The notes under the pieces are model-generated. The model was not told the DNA's origin, made no database searches, and worked only from the letters and a program-made list of their open reading frames with translations. Shown here in pieces: positions 1 through 10,073 of a DNA stretch of 43,905 nucleotides. Within the stretch, counting starts at the first letter, position 1; each line of letters starts with the position of its first letter. The translations under genes were made by a program, and so were the position numbers. This DNA comes from Rhodospirillales bacterium (GTDB lineage Bacteria; Pseudomonadota; Alphaproteobacteria; Rhodospirillales; Casp-alpha2). The stretch is from assembly GCA_021775105.1 (NCBI GenBank), contig JAJFIJ010000139.1, positions 1 through 43,905 on the forward strand. Direction: 5' to 3'.

Positions 1-1
1 A

Positions 2-100
2 TGGTTGGGAAACCACAATCTCAACACAGGACAGACCCTGCCCGTTAATATTCAGAACAAAAACTATCCAAACTACCGCGTGAGCGGTTTAGTCCTCTGA
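2..100 (+). CDS. C-terminal end of a CDS truncated by the window edge, unknown function
   Basis: Frame 2 is open from the window start and reads WLGNHNLNTGQTLPVNIQNKNYPNYRVSGLVL*, ending TGA at 98-100; amino-acid composition looks coding but no family recognised. Confidence 0.35.
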   Translation, partial: WLGNHNLNTGQTLPVNIQNKNYPNYRVSGLVL

Positions 101-160
101 CCCAAGGCGGACAAAGCAGCGGGGGAAATGCAGCTGTTTAATGCGAACGTACTAACGGTC

Positions 161-376
161 CTATTCCAGATTAAGGACTTTCTTGCCAAATTCAATTATT
201 ACATAGCCGATCCCTATGGCAATTAGACTTAGCCCAATCAAAAAAACAAACGTCAATTCAGGAAACCATCCTAGTATTCTGGTAAGTGCTGTGTCCTTGA
301 CGCCATCGTCAGGTACCGCGCTGACCCGGGTTAGTTGATCCATTTCTTTCTGGTCGGATTTCAGATGGTTTGACAT
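161..376 (-). CDS. small hypothetical protein with one C-terminal transmembrane helix
   Basis: ORF 161..490; internal Met start at 376 gives MSNHLKSDQKEMDQL...; hydrophobic stretch LTFVFLIGLSLIAIGIGYVII. Confidence 0.35.
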   Translation of the reverse strand: MSNHLKSDQKEMDQLTRVSAVPDDGVKDTALTRILGWFPELTFVFLIGLSLIAIGIGYVIIEFGKKVLNLE

Positions 377-647
377 TTTTGATATAACTTTCTGATCCGG
401 ATCAGGAATAACGTTGTGTTTTCTACCACCACAAATATCAACCGTATTCTTACGCCTGCGGTCGGTTGATATCGGTAGTATACATAACAAGCCTATGAAA
501 AACAGAATGTCTGATTCTGGCTAATTTTTGCCGAAAACCGTGCCACCAGATTTCGTCTGGTTCCAAGGGTGCAGCGGATATTTTATTTCAATTCGTCTGA
601 TGATTAAGGGGAGTGTCGCAGCTTTTCTGAGAATCCGTATCATGTCG

Positions 648-3600
648 TCAGCCATCCCCCATCAGTGAAAACGGTGCCCAGAACAGGGGATGGGCATAAC
701 TGAACAGCATGTTTCCCTGCGGGCTGGCGAAACCGGATTTATCAATCAATTCAAGCATCGACTGACGTAGCGCCTGAGAACGCGACAACGTACGGTCAGT
801 CGCCTGACGGCGAAAAATTCCGGTCGTCAGGACCATCGCTGAATCACTTTGTACCGGCCAGTTACTGACCAGCACTGCCCGCGTTCCGGCATAGAAAAAA
901 GCGCGCCCCAAACCGGAAACGGCTTCCGCCCCGGCGCCATCGCCCGATGCCGTATTGCACGCTGACAGCACCACCCAGTCCGCATCCATACGCAATCCCA
1001 GAATTTCACCCATCGTCAACAAACCATCATCCGTGCCTCCGGTAACGTCAGGCGACGACAGCGCGAGCGCCGGCTGTACCAAACCGTCGAGATCTCCGGG
1101 GACCAGACCATGTGTTGCGAAGGCAACCACTCGATATCTGGTCAAATCAATAGATTTGACCTGACCCTCGCTGGCCTTGGCCCTGAGAAACAGGTTTTGG
1201 CCGCTGTCACCGCCAAGCGCACGGGCCATGTTTTTCATTTCCGTCGCCGTGTCCGCCAATCGCGGCAATTGCGAAAGCCCGGCCTGTTCAAGTCCGCGCG
1301 TCTCGGGGGCGGAGCGAAGCAGCAACTTCGCCGCCCCCTGGACGTCTATGGAATTTTCACTGATCTGAACGGCTCCCTGTGACGGGTTGAACACAGGGTC
1401 TCCGAACCCAATAAAAGCCTGACGCTGTTTATCGCCGGGCGGCAACAGCCTTAACGTTCGAAGCGCACTGACAGACGGGATCAGGGTTACTGCATGGCGT
1501 TTTACCAGCCACGGAGCCGAACGATAATTTGAAAAGCGAATCTTTGGGGTTCCCTCAAGTTTGAAAGGTTCGGATGGCAGCAGGGATAGAGGAAGACGGC
1601 CAAGCGGGCCATGCGCGACAATCAGAAGGTTTGTCGCATCGCGGAATGTCGTTTCCACGGGTTTCAGAAAATTCCGGTAAATATCGTAAGCCGCTGAAAA
1701 ATCAAAATCAGGCGTCCCGCCAACGGTGGCCAGTCTGGGCTCCAGGGCACTGCGCAGGTGATAGACCAAATCGTCCAGTTCGTCGTCACCAATATTGATC
1801 GCGTGAAACCGGGCGGTTCCCCGTTTGGGGACGGCCCAGACATAACTCTGATCTGTGCCGATGTAGAACGAAAGCAATGCCTCACCGGAGCGCAGGCTTT
1901 TTTGCAGCGCCTCGATCGTCGGCGGTTTCGGGTTTATCAGATTGGCGTATTCGGGAAAGCTCTTTTCAAGTTCCGACATCAGCGCCGAACGGGCGGTTCG
2001 CAGTTTGTCGATCCGAAGACGCAGTTCGGCAACGACACCGGGGTCCTGTTGATCTGTCGGCGCACCCAGCGCGTCCGCCAGACGGGTGAACAGGGCGGCA
2101 ATCCGTTTTCTGGCGTCCTGTTCGCGGCGCACGATATCGGCGAGCTGTTGATTGGCGGCAAAAGCGCGTGCTCCGGACGCGGCGACAGCCTGCTGCACGC
2201 TGCCGCCGCGGGCCGTTTCAGCCATTTGAAACGCTTCTTCAACGATATCAAAATCAACTCCGCGGGACAGTTTTCCGTCCTGAATTCGGGCCAGCAATCC
2301 GATGTAGGATTCCAGAATTGCCGCACGCCAGACAAACTTTGTCGAATTGGTTTCGCTTTCGCCCTCGCGCGGTCGTGATCGCGCCAGGTAGTAGGGCAGG
2401 GACGCTCTGAATCCAGACAGCGCCTTGTCGTCTTCACTCAAAGCAGCATTCGCCATCGCAATCAGGGCAGCACTTTGCGCCGTTTCCGGGTGTTTCTTGC
2501 CAAGCTTGGCGAGCTGGCGTTGGTGTTTAGGGGTCAGGTAGGAAAGTGCTTCCTCGGCGCGGTCAACCTTGATCAGGGTGATGATGGCGGACGGTTGGCC
2601 CGAGATCATTCGTTCAAGCAATTTCTGACGTTCGGCCAACCCGTTGATCATTTGATCGAATTCGACCATCGCCTCTGCCCACTCTCCATCCGCTGCCAGC
2701 GCGGCTCCCAGAACGCGGCGCGTAACAGCGACCTTGCGCGTGTCGCCGGAACTTCCCGTAGCCTGGAATATCTTGATCGCCGCCAGCCCCAGTTCCCGGG
2801 CATCTTCCAGACGTCCCTGAGCCAGCAGAATTTCAGCAAGCTTGCGGGCGAGATCGGCCGTCGTCGCACTGCTTTTACCGAGTTTCGACAGCAGTTCCAG
2901 CAGGGCGCCCCTGACCACCACCTCGGCTTCGACGATCCGCCCCTGACGCAGCAGATTATCGGCCAGCGATTTTTTCCGATTGGCGATCTTTGATGGCCGG
3001 ACGTCATCGTCGGTTGTTTCGCCAAGACGTTTCAGTTCTTCACGGCGAAACTTCTCAGCCTCCTGCCATTTGCCCTGCATTTCGAGGATCAGCGTCTTGA
3101 GAGTGAGTTCTTCCAGATCAAACCGAAACAACGCACGGGCGGGAATCCGGCGTTTTGCCCGCATTTTTCCGATAACCCTCAGGGCATTGTTACGGGCATC
3201 TTCCGCCGCATCAAAGTTTCCGCTACGCGCATGAATTTGGGCCAAGCCGCGATAGCCAACCGGCGTCAGCCGCGCATCAAGGGCTTGTTCAATGGCCGAT
3301 ATGGCATTTTTGAAGTTCCCGGCAGACATTTCCGCGAACGCGATGTTCTTGTAAATGGCGTGTTTGGCCCGGCCACCCAGGTCCGCTTTCCCGGCATATT
3401 TGGCGGCGTGCCGAAAATCACTCAATGTCTGTGCATTGCGCCCGACCTTTCTCGCCGCGCTGCCGCGTTCCGAATAAAATTCCACCAACTCCCTGACATC
3501 AGCCGACGCAGGGGGGTTTTGGTCTGCGGCAGCCAGGTCGCGCTCGACCTTTTGGGGTTCCGCAATTTTTTGTTGATTGAGGATTGCGGTAACATCCTCA

Positions 3601-3800
3601 ATGCTCCTGGGCGGGGCAACAAATGAAACATCACGCTGTTCTGTCGTGATTTCCCTGGCTTCTTTCAAAGAAACCGTATTCGTCGATTGGCAGGCCGCGA
3701 GCAAGCTTGTCAGAACCAATATGCCGACAACGGATACCAGGCGCGCAGCGCCAAATTTTATATTTGAAACGCATGCAGAATCACTGAAATTCAGTCTCAT
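648..3800 (-). CDS. TPR-repeat lipoprotein with C-terminal CHAT peptidase domain (CHAT copy 1)
   Basis: 1050 aa; lipobox-like signal LVLTSLLAAC; TPR-like helical repeats; CHAT motifs VVAFATHGLVPGDLDG (His) and DWVVLSACNTASGDGAGAEAVSGLGRAFFYAGTRAVLVSNWPV (Cys). Confidence 0.9.
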   Translation of the reverse strand: MRLNFSDSACVSNIKFGAARLVSVVGILVLTSLLAACQSTNTVSLKEAREITTEQRDVSFVAPPRSIEDVTAILNQQKIAEPQKVERDLAAADQNPPASADVRELVEFYSERGSAARKVGRNAQTLSDFRHAAKYAGKADLGGRAKHAIYKNIAFAEMSAGNFKNAISAIEQALDARLTPVGYRGLAQIHARSGNFDAAEDARNNALRVIGKMRAKRRIPARALFRFDLEELTLKTLILEMQGKWQEAEKFRREELKRLGETTDDDVRPSKIANRKKSLADNLLRQGRIVEAEVVVRGALLELLSKLGKSSATTADLARKLAEILLAQGRLEDARELGLAAIKIFQATGSSGDTRKVAVTRRVLGAALAADGEWAEAMVEFDQMINGLAERQKLLERMISGQPSAIITLIKVDRAEEALSYLTPKHQRQLAKLGKKHPETAQSAALIAMANAALSEDDKALSGFRASLPYYLARSRPREGESETNSTKFVWRAAILESYIGLLARIQDGKLSRGVDFDIVEEAFQMAETARGGSVQQAVAASGARAFAANQQLADIVRREQDARKRIAALFTRLADALGAPTDQQDPGVVAELRLRIDKLRTARSALMSELEKSFPEYANLINPKPPTIEALQKSLRSGEALLSFYIGTDQSYVWAVPKRGTARFHAINIGDDELDDLVYHLRSALEPRLATVGGTPDFDFSAAYDIYRNFLKPVETTFRDATNLLIVAHGPLGRLPLSLLPSEPFKLEGTPKIRFSNYRSAPWLVKRHAVTLIPSVSALRTLRLLPPGDKQRQAFIGFGDPVFNPSQGAVQISENSIDVQGAAKLLLRSAPETRGLEQAGLSQLPRLADTATEMKNMARALGGDSGQNLFLRAKASEGQVKSIDLTRYRVVAFATHGLVPGDLDGLVQPALALSSPDVTGGTDDGLLTMGEILGLRMDADWVVLSACNTASGDGAGAEAVSGLGRAFFYAGTRAVLVSNWPVQSDSAMVLTTGIFRRQATDRTLSRSQALRQSMLELIDKSGFASPQGNMLFSYAHPLFWAPFSLMGDG

Positions 3801-3994
3801 TTCCGGTCACTCACCAAAGAAATCATTAAAAACCCCAAGTCTGGCAAACCAGCGTTGGCGATTATAACAAATTCAAACCGGAATGTCGCCAAATCACAGG
3901 CTTTTCCGGAAGGATTCGGTTAATATCGCTTGCCAACCGGGTGATCTGCAAATATACAAGCGCCGACAAATTCCCCTGATTCCGGAGGTGCCGT

Positions 3995-4405
3995 ATGGCC
4001 CGCGTTACCGTAGAAGATTGCGTTACCAAGATTCCCAATCGTTTTGATCTGGTGGCCATGGCCGCTCAGCGTGCCCGTGACATCTCTGCCGGTGCGTCAC
4101 TGACGGTGGAACGCGACAACGACAAAAACCCGGTTGTCGCGCTTCGCGAGATCGCCGATGAAACAATCCCCTTGCCGGAGCTTGAAGAAGCCCTGATCAA
4201 GGGTCTTCAGACTTACGTTGAAATGGACGAGCCGGAAGAGGACGAAATGGACCTGCTGGCGATCCAGCAGGAACTGAATCCGGGCCTCACTGACGAAAGC
4301 GGAGACGCGGCAGTTGTCATCAACGGTTTTCAGGATTCAGAAGAGGCGATCATGGCAGATGCCGGTGGCGAAATCATGTCGATCGGCGGAGACGCCCAGA
4401 CCTGA
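3995..4405 (+). CDS. rpoZ: DNA-directed RNA polymerase omega subunit
   Basis: [55 protein letters not shown] is characteristic of RpoZ; located directly upstream of rsh. Confidence 0.96.
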   Translation: MARVTVEDCVTKIPNRFDLVAMAAQRARDISAGASLTVERDNDKNPVVALREIADETIPLPELEEALIKGLQTYVEMDEPEEDEMDLLAIQQELNPGLTDESGDAAVVINGFQDSEEAIMADAGGEIMSIGGDAQT

Positions 4406-4430
4406 TTTTCAATTCACTGATTGAATTTCC

Positions 4431-4476
4431 AAAAAACGGTGCGGGAATTATTTTATTTCCGCGCCGTTTTTCGTTT
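4431..4476 (+). terminator. rho-independent terminator after rpoZ
   Basis: AAAACGGTGCGG ... CCGCGCCGTTTT stem with one G-T wobble, AT-rich loop, then a T-rich tail. Confidence 0.75.
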
Positions 4477-4529
4477 TTGCTGGACGATTACGCCCAAGTT
4501 CGATGTAGAATCGTTTCAGAGGTTAAATT

Positions 4530-6680
4530 ATGATTCGTCAATTCGAACTTGTGGAAACAGTAAAAGCCTATGAGCCGGGTGCCGATGAAGACGGGCTCAA
4601 CCGCGCCTATGTCTTCGCCATGAAGGCGCACGGCTCGCAGACCCGTGCTTCAGGCGATCCCTACTTCTCCCACCCTCTAGAAGTTGCCGGTATCCTGACC
4701 CGCTACAAGGTCGACTCAGCGACCATCATTACGGCCCTGTTACACGACACCATTGAAGATACCTCAGCGACTGCCGAAGACATCAGGGGTATGTTTGGTG
4801 ATGAGGTCGCCAGACTGGTTGACGGCGTCACCAAACTGACACGGATCGAGTTTCAGTCCGATCAGGCCAAACAGGCCGAAAATTTTCGTAAATTTGTTCT
4901 CGCCATGTCGGAAGACATCCGCGTTCTTCTGGTCAAGCTGGCAGACCGTCTGCACAACATGCGGACCCTGCATTTTATAAGCAAACCGGAAAAACGCCTG
5001 CGCATCGCCAACGAAACCATGGATATCTATGCCCCACTGGCTGAGCGCATCGGTATGCAGACCATGAAGGCCGAACTGGAAGATCTGGCGTTTGCAGAAA
5101 TTAATCCCGACGCCCGCAAATCAATCCTGCGACGCCTGAATTTCCTGCGTGACAAAGGCGAGGACGTGATTTTGCGGGTCATTATCGAGCTCAAGGATCT
5201 ACTCTCTGAGCATGGCATCAACGCACAGGTCATCGGACGCGAGAAAACACCGTATTCGATCTGGCGGAAAATGCAGAAAAAGGATGTCGGGTTCGAACAA
5301 CTTTCCGACATCATGGCCTTTCGCGTTGTCGTTGACAGCGTTGATGACTGTTACAAGACACTGGGCGTTGCCCACAGTGCCTACCAGGTGGTGCCAGACC
5401 GCTTCAAGGATTACATCTCTACGCGCAAACCGAACGGCTATCAGTCGCTTCACACCGGTATATTCGGCCCCGAACGCCAGCGCATCGAGTTACAGATCAG
5501 AACTCATGAAATGCACGAGATTGCCGAAGGCGGATTTGCCGCGCACTGGAACTACAAACAGGGCGGAGAACTGAAAGAGGGTAAACAATATCGCTGGCTT
5601 CGTGACATGCTCGACATTCTAGAACACGCTGCCGGTCCGGAAGAATTTCTTGAACATACCAAACTTGAGATGTTTCAGGATCAGGTGTTCTGCTTCACGC
5701 CCCGCGGTGACCTGATCAATCTGCCACACGGCGCGACCCCGGTCGATTTTGCCTATGCCGTTCATTCAGAAGTCGGTGATCGCTGTGTCGGGTCGAAAAT
5801 CAATGGCCGGATGATGCCGCTGCGCAGTCAACTTCGCAACGGTGATCAGGTCGAGATCGTAACCTCGAAGGCGCAAACACCGTCACCGACATGGGAACGT
5901 TTCGTCGTCACCGGCAAGGCCCGCTCGCGGATCAGGCGTTTTATCCGTCTTCAGGAACGCGAAGAATACGAAAAACTGGGCCGCTCCATTCTTCAGCGGG
6001 TGTTCAAGGACGAGGGGTATGACCTCACCGACAAGGGATTGTCGGGGATTCTCAAGAAATTTGCGCAACCAGCTGTCGAAGACCTTTGCGCCCAGGTCGG
6101 GTCCGGGCATATCACCGGACGCGGCGTTCTGGAAGCCGTATTCCCGGCCGTCAAAAGCAAGAACGATGAGCAAAACAAAAATGTCGTTCCGATTTCCAAA
6201 GCCCGCTCGAAATCCGGCAAGGTTGGTAAAGACGGCGTTTCCATTACCGGCCTGATCCCCGGAATGGCCATGCATCTCGCGGCTTGTTGTCACCCGTTAC
6301 CGGGTGATCGCATTGTCGGCATTGTTGTGACCGGGAAGGGAATCACCATTCACACCATCGATTGCGACATTCTGGAGACCTTTCACGACCAGCCTGAACG
6401 GTGGCTGGACGTTGCCTGGGACAGTGATCTGGCTTCCGATATCCATCAGGGACGCATTCATCTGAGTGTATCGAATACACCGGGGGCGCTGGGTGAACTG
6501 TCGACCATCATCGCCAAAAGCAATGGCAATATCTCCAATCTGAAAATCGTCAACCGGGCGCAAGATTTTTTTGACATCCTGATCGACGTTGAAGTTAAAG
6601 ACGTCAAGCACCTGACCGAGGTGATCGCCGCTCTGCGCGCCAGTCCGGCAGTTAATTCTGTTGACAGGGCAAGAGGCTGA
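4530..6680 (+). CDS. rsh: bifunctional (p)ppGpp synthetase/hydrolase, RelA/SpoT (Rsh) family
   Basis: HD hydrolase motifs (SHPLEVAGIL, LLHDTIEDT), synthetase region (RKPNGYQSLHTGIFGPERQRIELQIRT), TGS and C-terminal ACT-like regions. Confidence 0.96.
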   Translation: MIRQFELVETVKAYEPGADEDGLNRAYVFAMKAHGSQTRASGDPYFSHPLEVAGILTRYKVDSATIITALLHDTIEDTSATAEDIRGMFGDEVARLVDGVTKLTRIEFQSDQAKQAENFRKFVLAMSEDIRVLLVKLADRLHNMRTLHFISKPEKRLRIANETMDIYAPLAERIGMQTMKAELEDLAFAEINPDARKSILRRLNFLRDKGEDVILRVIIELKDLLSEHGINAQVIGREKTPYSIWRKMQKKDVGFEQLSDIMAFRVVVDSVDDCYKTLGVAHSAYQVVPDRFKDYISTRKPNGYQSLHTGIFGPERQRIELQIRTHEMHEIAEGGFAAHWNYKQGGELKEGKQYRWLRDMLDILEHAAGPEEFLEHTKLEMFQDQVFCFTPRGDLINLPHGATPVDFAYAVHSEVGDRCVGSKINGRMMPLRSQLRNGDQVEIVTSKAQTPSPTWERFVVTGKARSRIRRFIRLQEREEYEKLGRSILQRVFKDEGYDLTDKGLSGILKKFAQPAVEDLCAQVGSGHITGRGVLEAVFPAVKSKNDEQNKNVVPISKARSKSGKVGKDGVSITGLIPGMAMHLAACCHPLPGDRIVGIVVTGKGITIHTIDCDILETFHDQPERWLDVAWDSDLASDIHQGRIHLSVSNTPGALGELSTIIAKSNGNISNLKIVNRAQDFFDILIDVEVKDVKHLTEVIAALRASPAVNSVDRARG

Positions 6681-6749
6681 CGCGCATTTGACGATGCCGA
6701 CCTATATCTCTAAACAGGTACAAACACTGGAAATTTCGCAGCATCAGTC

Positions 6750-7337
6750 ATGTTTCATCGCCAGATTAAATCTCGTTTTTATCATAAGGTTTCCAATTTT
6801 TTCTGGCCGGCGATCGGCTGGAAACGATCCGTCCTATATCTGCTTCACCGGCTGGGCCGATTGCCCGGAACGCCTTATTCGATTGCCTGCGGTTTCGCCT
6901 GTGGTGCGGCAATTTCATTTTCGCCATTTGTCGGATTTCATTTCATTCTGGGCGCAATATGGGCCTGGATCATGCGTGCCAACATTCTGGCTTCCGCCAT
7001 TGGCACGGCGATTGGCAATCCGTGGACCTTTCCATTCATCTGGGTGTGGATATTTCACGTCGGCAATCTGATGGGGGCCGGGGCAGCCCATACGGATATT
7101 TCCAAGCTCGATTTCAGTGCCCTGTTTGGCCGCCTGACGGAGGCCTCCCTGAACGGCGACATTGACGGTGTTATTGAGATTTCCACGCCGGTGTTATGGC
7201 CGATGCTTCTTGGCAGCTTGCCGACCATGGTCGCGGTTTGGTTGATTTTCTATTTTCCCCTGAAAAATATCGTGGCACGTTACCAGCATCGTCGGCTACA
7301 AAGACGCAGGAAACAGAAGAGCTCGCGCGCACAATAG
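6750..7337 (+). CDS. DUF2062 family membrane protein
   Basis: GTPYSIACGFACGAAISFSPFVGFHFILGAIWAWIMRANILASAIGTAIGNPWTFPFIW is typical of DUF2062. Confidence 0.85.
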   Translation: MFHRQIKSRFYHKVSNFFWPAIGWKRSVLYLLHRLGRLPGTPYSIACGFACGAAISFSPFVGFHFILGAIWAWIMRANILASAIGTAIGNPWTFPFIWVWIFHVGNLMGAGAAHTDISKLDFSALFGRLTEASLNGDIDGVIEISTPVLWPMLLGSLPTMVAVWLIFYFPLKNIVARYQHRRLQRRRKQKSSRAQ

Positions 7338-7354
7338 AACTGAGGAATACCAAA

Positions 7355-8098
7355 ATGACCCGATATCTTCGCCTTGGCGTCAATATCGATCACGTCGCAA
7401 CCATCCGAAACGCCCGTGGCGGCGGACACCCTGATCCGGTCAAGGCGGCAAAAGTCGCTGAACAGGCCGGGGCAGATGGCATCACCGCACACCTTCGCGA
7501 AGACCGGCGCCATATTTCTGACGACGACATCACCCGCCTGACCGAAGAATTGACCGTACCGCTCAATCTTGAGATGGCGGCAACGGACGAAATGCTTGAT
7601 ATTGCCCTTCGACACAAACCCCACGCCGCCTGTCTTGTTCCGGAAAAGCGTGAAGAAGTAACAACCGAAGGCGGGCTTGATGTTGTCGGTGGGCATAATC
7701 ATCTGGCCCCTTATGTGCGCCAGCTCGCTGAAGTGGGCTCTCGGGTATCGATGTTCATTGATCCGGACATCGACCAACTGGAAGCCTGCGCGCAGATTGG
7801 CGCGCCGGTGGTTGAGCTGCATGTCGGGGCCTATTGTGAAGCCCGGCAGGTCGAACGCGTTCGGGAGTTTGAGCGGCTTCGGACCGCTGCCGAAGCGGCG
7901 GACCGTTTGGGGTTGGAATGTCACGCCGGTCACGGCATTACATTCGATACCGTTGGTCCAATCGCCGAAATCACCAATGTCGTTGAACTTAACATCGGCC
8001 ATTTCCTCATCGGTGAAGCCATATTCGGCGGTCTGGAAAGCACCATCAAACGCATGCGTTCGCTGATGGACCGGGCGACGGCCAAGGCATCTGCGTGA
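7355..8098 (+). CDS. pdxJ: pyridoxine 5'-phosphate synthase
   Basis: MTRYLRLGVNIDHVATIRNARGGGHPDPVKAA...HLREDRRHISDDDI; start corrected from 7196 to the Met at 7355. Confidence 0.96.
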   Translation: MTRYLRLGVNIDHVATIRNARGGGHPDPVKAAKVAEQAGADGITAHLREDRRHISDDDITRLTEELTVPLNLEMAATDEMLDIALRHKPHAACLVPEKREEVTTEGGLDVVGGHNHLAPYVRQLAEVGSRVSMFIDPDIDQLEACAQIGAPVVELHVGAYCEARQVERVREFERLRTAAEAADRLGLECHAGHGITFDTVGPIAEITNVVELNIGHFLIGEAIFGGLESTIKRMRSLMDRATAKASA

Positions 8099-8103
8099 AC
8101 TGA

Positions 8104-8517
8104 ATGATCATTGGCATCGGCACCGATCTTTGCGATATCCGCCGTATCGAAAAAACACTTGAGCGTTTCGGCGACCGCTTCATCAACCGGCTTTATTCCG
8201 ACTCCGAACAGGCCAAGGCCAACCGTCGCCCCAATCCGGCCTCGTCGTTCGCCCAGAGCTTTGCCGCAAAGGAAGCCTGCTCAAAGGCGCTCGGAACCGG
8301 GTTTCGCAAGGGCGTGTTCTGGCGTGACATGGTGGTCCGGAACCTGCCCAGTGGACAACCCTACATGGAGATCACCGGAGGCGCATTGAAACGCCTGAAT
8401 GAGCTGGTCCCCGAAGGCTACATCGCCAAGGTCGACGTTTCGCAGACAGATGAATACCCCATGGCACATGCCATGGTCATAATTTCCGCCAATCCCGTGA
8501 CCACAAACAGCGATTAA
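8104..8517 (+). CDS. acpS: holo-[acyl-carrier-protein] synthase
   Basis: MIIGIGTDLCDIRRIEKTLERFGDRF...FAAKEACSKALGTGF. Confidence 0.96.
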   Translation: MIIGIGTDLCDIRRIEKTLERFGDRFINRLYSDSEQAKANRRPNPASSFAQSFAAKEACSKALGTGFRKGVFWRDMVVRNLPSGQPYMEITGGALKRLNELVPEGYIAKVDVSQTDEYPMAHAMVIISANPVTTNSD

Positions 8518-8625
8518 TGATCTTTCTTGACTTGACGCCCTGATGCTGGCTTGATCGCGGCGATCTCAAGGGTAAAATTCCAAAAGAATTATTTAATAAC
8601 AATATCTTATAAAGCATTTTTCTTC

Positions 8626-9342
8626 ATGACTGACATCATCGATACAATCAAGACCATTGTTTATGCCGTCATCATTGCAATTGTGGTCCGCACATTTGCA
8701 TACGAGCCGTTCAATATTCCCTCTGGTTCGATGATTCCGACCCTGCTGGTTGGCGACTATCTGTTTGTTTCAAAAACCTCGTATGGCTACAGCCGCCACT
8801 CGCTGCCGTTCAGCCTGCCGGTCATTCCGGGACGTATCCTCTATGATATGCCGGAACGCGGTGATGTCTTTGTTTTCAAAACACCCGCGGACAACAAGAC
8901 CGATTTTATCAAACGTGTCATTGGTCTTCCGGGCGACACCGTACAGGTCAAGGGCGGCATTCTGAATATCAATGGTAAAGCCGTTAAGCGCCGGCGGATT
9001 GAAGAATTCGTGCACACGGACGCCTACGGCAACTCACGCCGGGTGGCGCGCTACCTTGAAACCCTGCCCAATGGTGTTCAGCATCAAATTCTGGAAGCGG
9101 ACGGCGATACCGGGCCGTATGACAACACCAAGGTATTTACGGTTCCGGAAGGCCACTTTTTCGCCATGGGCGACAATCGGGACAATTCTTCAGACAGCCG
9201 CGCTTTTGGTTTCGTGCCGAAGGAAAATCTGGTTGGTCGGGCAGAATTCCTGTTCTTTTCCATAGCTGATGCCAAACCGTGGCAGCTCTGGAAATGGTTT
9301 GACAAACTGCGCCCCGGGCGAATATTTGAAGGTGTCGAATGA
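8626..9342 (+). CDS. lepB: signal peptidase I
   Basis: YEPFNIPSGSMIPTLLVGDYLFVSKTSYGYS, DFIKRVIGLPGD, GHFFAMGDNRDNSSDSR; start taken at MTDIIDTIK. Confidence 0.95.
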   Translation: MTDIIDTIKTIVYAVIIAIVVRTFAYEPFNIPSGSMIPTLLVGDYLFVSKTSYGYSRHSLPFSLPVIPGRILYDMPERGDVFVFKTPADNKTDFIKRVIGLPGDTVQVKGGILNINGKAVKRRRIEEFVHTDAYGNSRRVARYLETLPNGVQHQILEADGDTGPYDNTKVFTVPEGHFFAMGDNRDNSSDSRAFGFVPKENLVGRAEFLFFSIADAKPWQLWKWFDKLRPGRIFEGVE

Positions 9343-10073
9343 CGGGAGAGCGTCCCCGGAAGAACCAGCCAGATAAAACCTCCGCCCGCAGCGTGGCCGG
9401 ACTTGAAGCCACCATTGACTATATTTTCGCCGACAAATCACTGGCGTTAACTGCACTGACCCACTCCAGTATCGCCCGGGCAAACCAGCCGTCGAACGAA
9501 CGTCTGGAATTCCTTGGTGACCGGGTTCTGGGGCTGGTCGTTGCAGAAATGCTTTTTCAACAGTTTCCCTATGAAGCGGAAGGTGCGCTTGGTTACCGTT
9601 TTCCGGCACTGGTTCGCGCCGAAGCACTGGCCCGCATCGCCGAACAACTGGGCCTCGCTGATCATCTGCTGATTGATGATCATGAATTTGCCGACAATCT
9701 GAAACGCAAAACCGGCGTGCTGTCCAATGCCTGCGAGGCCGTTATCGCAGCTTTGTATCTGGATGGCGGACTGTCGGTCACAAAAAAATTCATCGAAACA
9801 CACTGGCAGGCGCTGCTGGAAGAAGACCTTACTCCACCGAAAGATGCCAAAACCCTGTTGCAGGAACTGGTACAGAGCAGGGGGGCTGTGGTCCCGGTCT
9901 ATCGCATTGTCGAGCGGACCGGACCGGATCATGCGCCGGAGTTCCGGGTTGAAGTCTCCGTAGAAAATGAGATTCCCGCCGTTGCCAGCGGTCCATCCAA
10001 GCGCGCCGCCGAAACAGCCGCCGCAAAACTGCTGTATCATCGACTTACAGGACAACAGAACAATGAACGATAA
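9339..10073 (+). CDS. rnc: ribonuclease III
   Basis: NERLEFLGDRVLGLVVAEMLF signature plus C-terminal dsRNA-binding domain; start overlaps lepB stop (ATGA). Confidence 0.95.
   Translation: MTGERPRKNQPDKTSARSVAGLEATIDYIFADKSLALTALTHSSIARANQPSNERLEFLGDRVLGLVVAEMLFQQFPYEAEGALGYRFPALVRAEALARIAEQLGLADHLLIDDHEFADNLKRKTGVLSNACEAVIAALYLDGGLSVTKKFIETHWQALLEEDLTPPKDAKTLLQELVQSRGAVVPVYRIVERTGPDHAPEFRVEVSVENEIPAVASGPSKRAAETAAAKLLYHRLTGQQNNER

Noticed and set aside
1758-2378. 206-aa plus-strand ORF inside CHAT copy 1
   Set aside because: Antisense shadow of the 1050-aa TPR-CHAT frame; no recognisable domain
5270-5290. GGGTTCGAAC tRNA T-arm-like string
   Set aside because: Lies inside the rsh coding frame with no cloverleaf around it
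7280-8002. 240-aa minus-strand ORF
   Set aside because: Antisense to pdxJ; no family features
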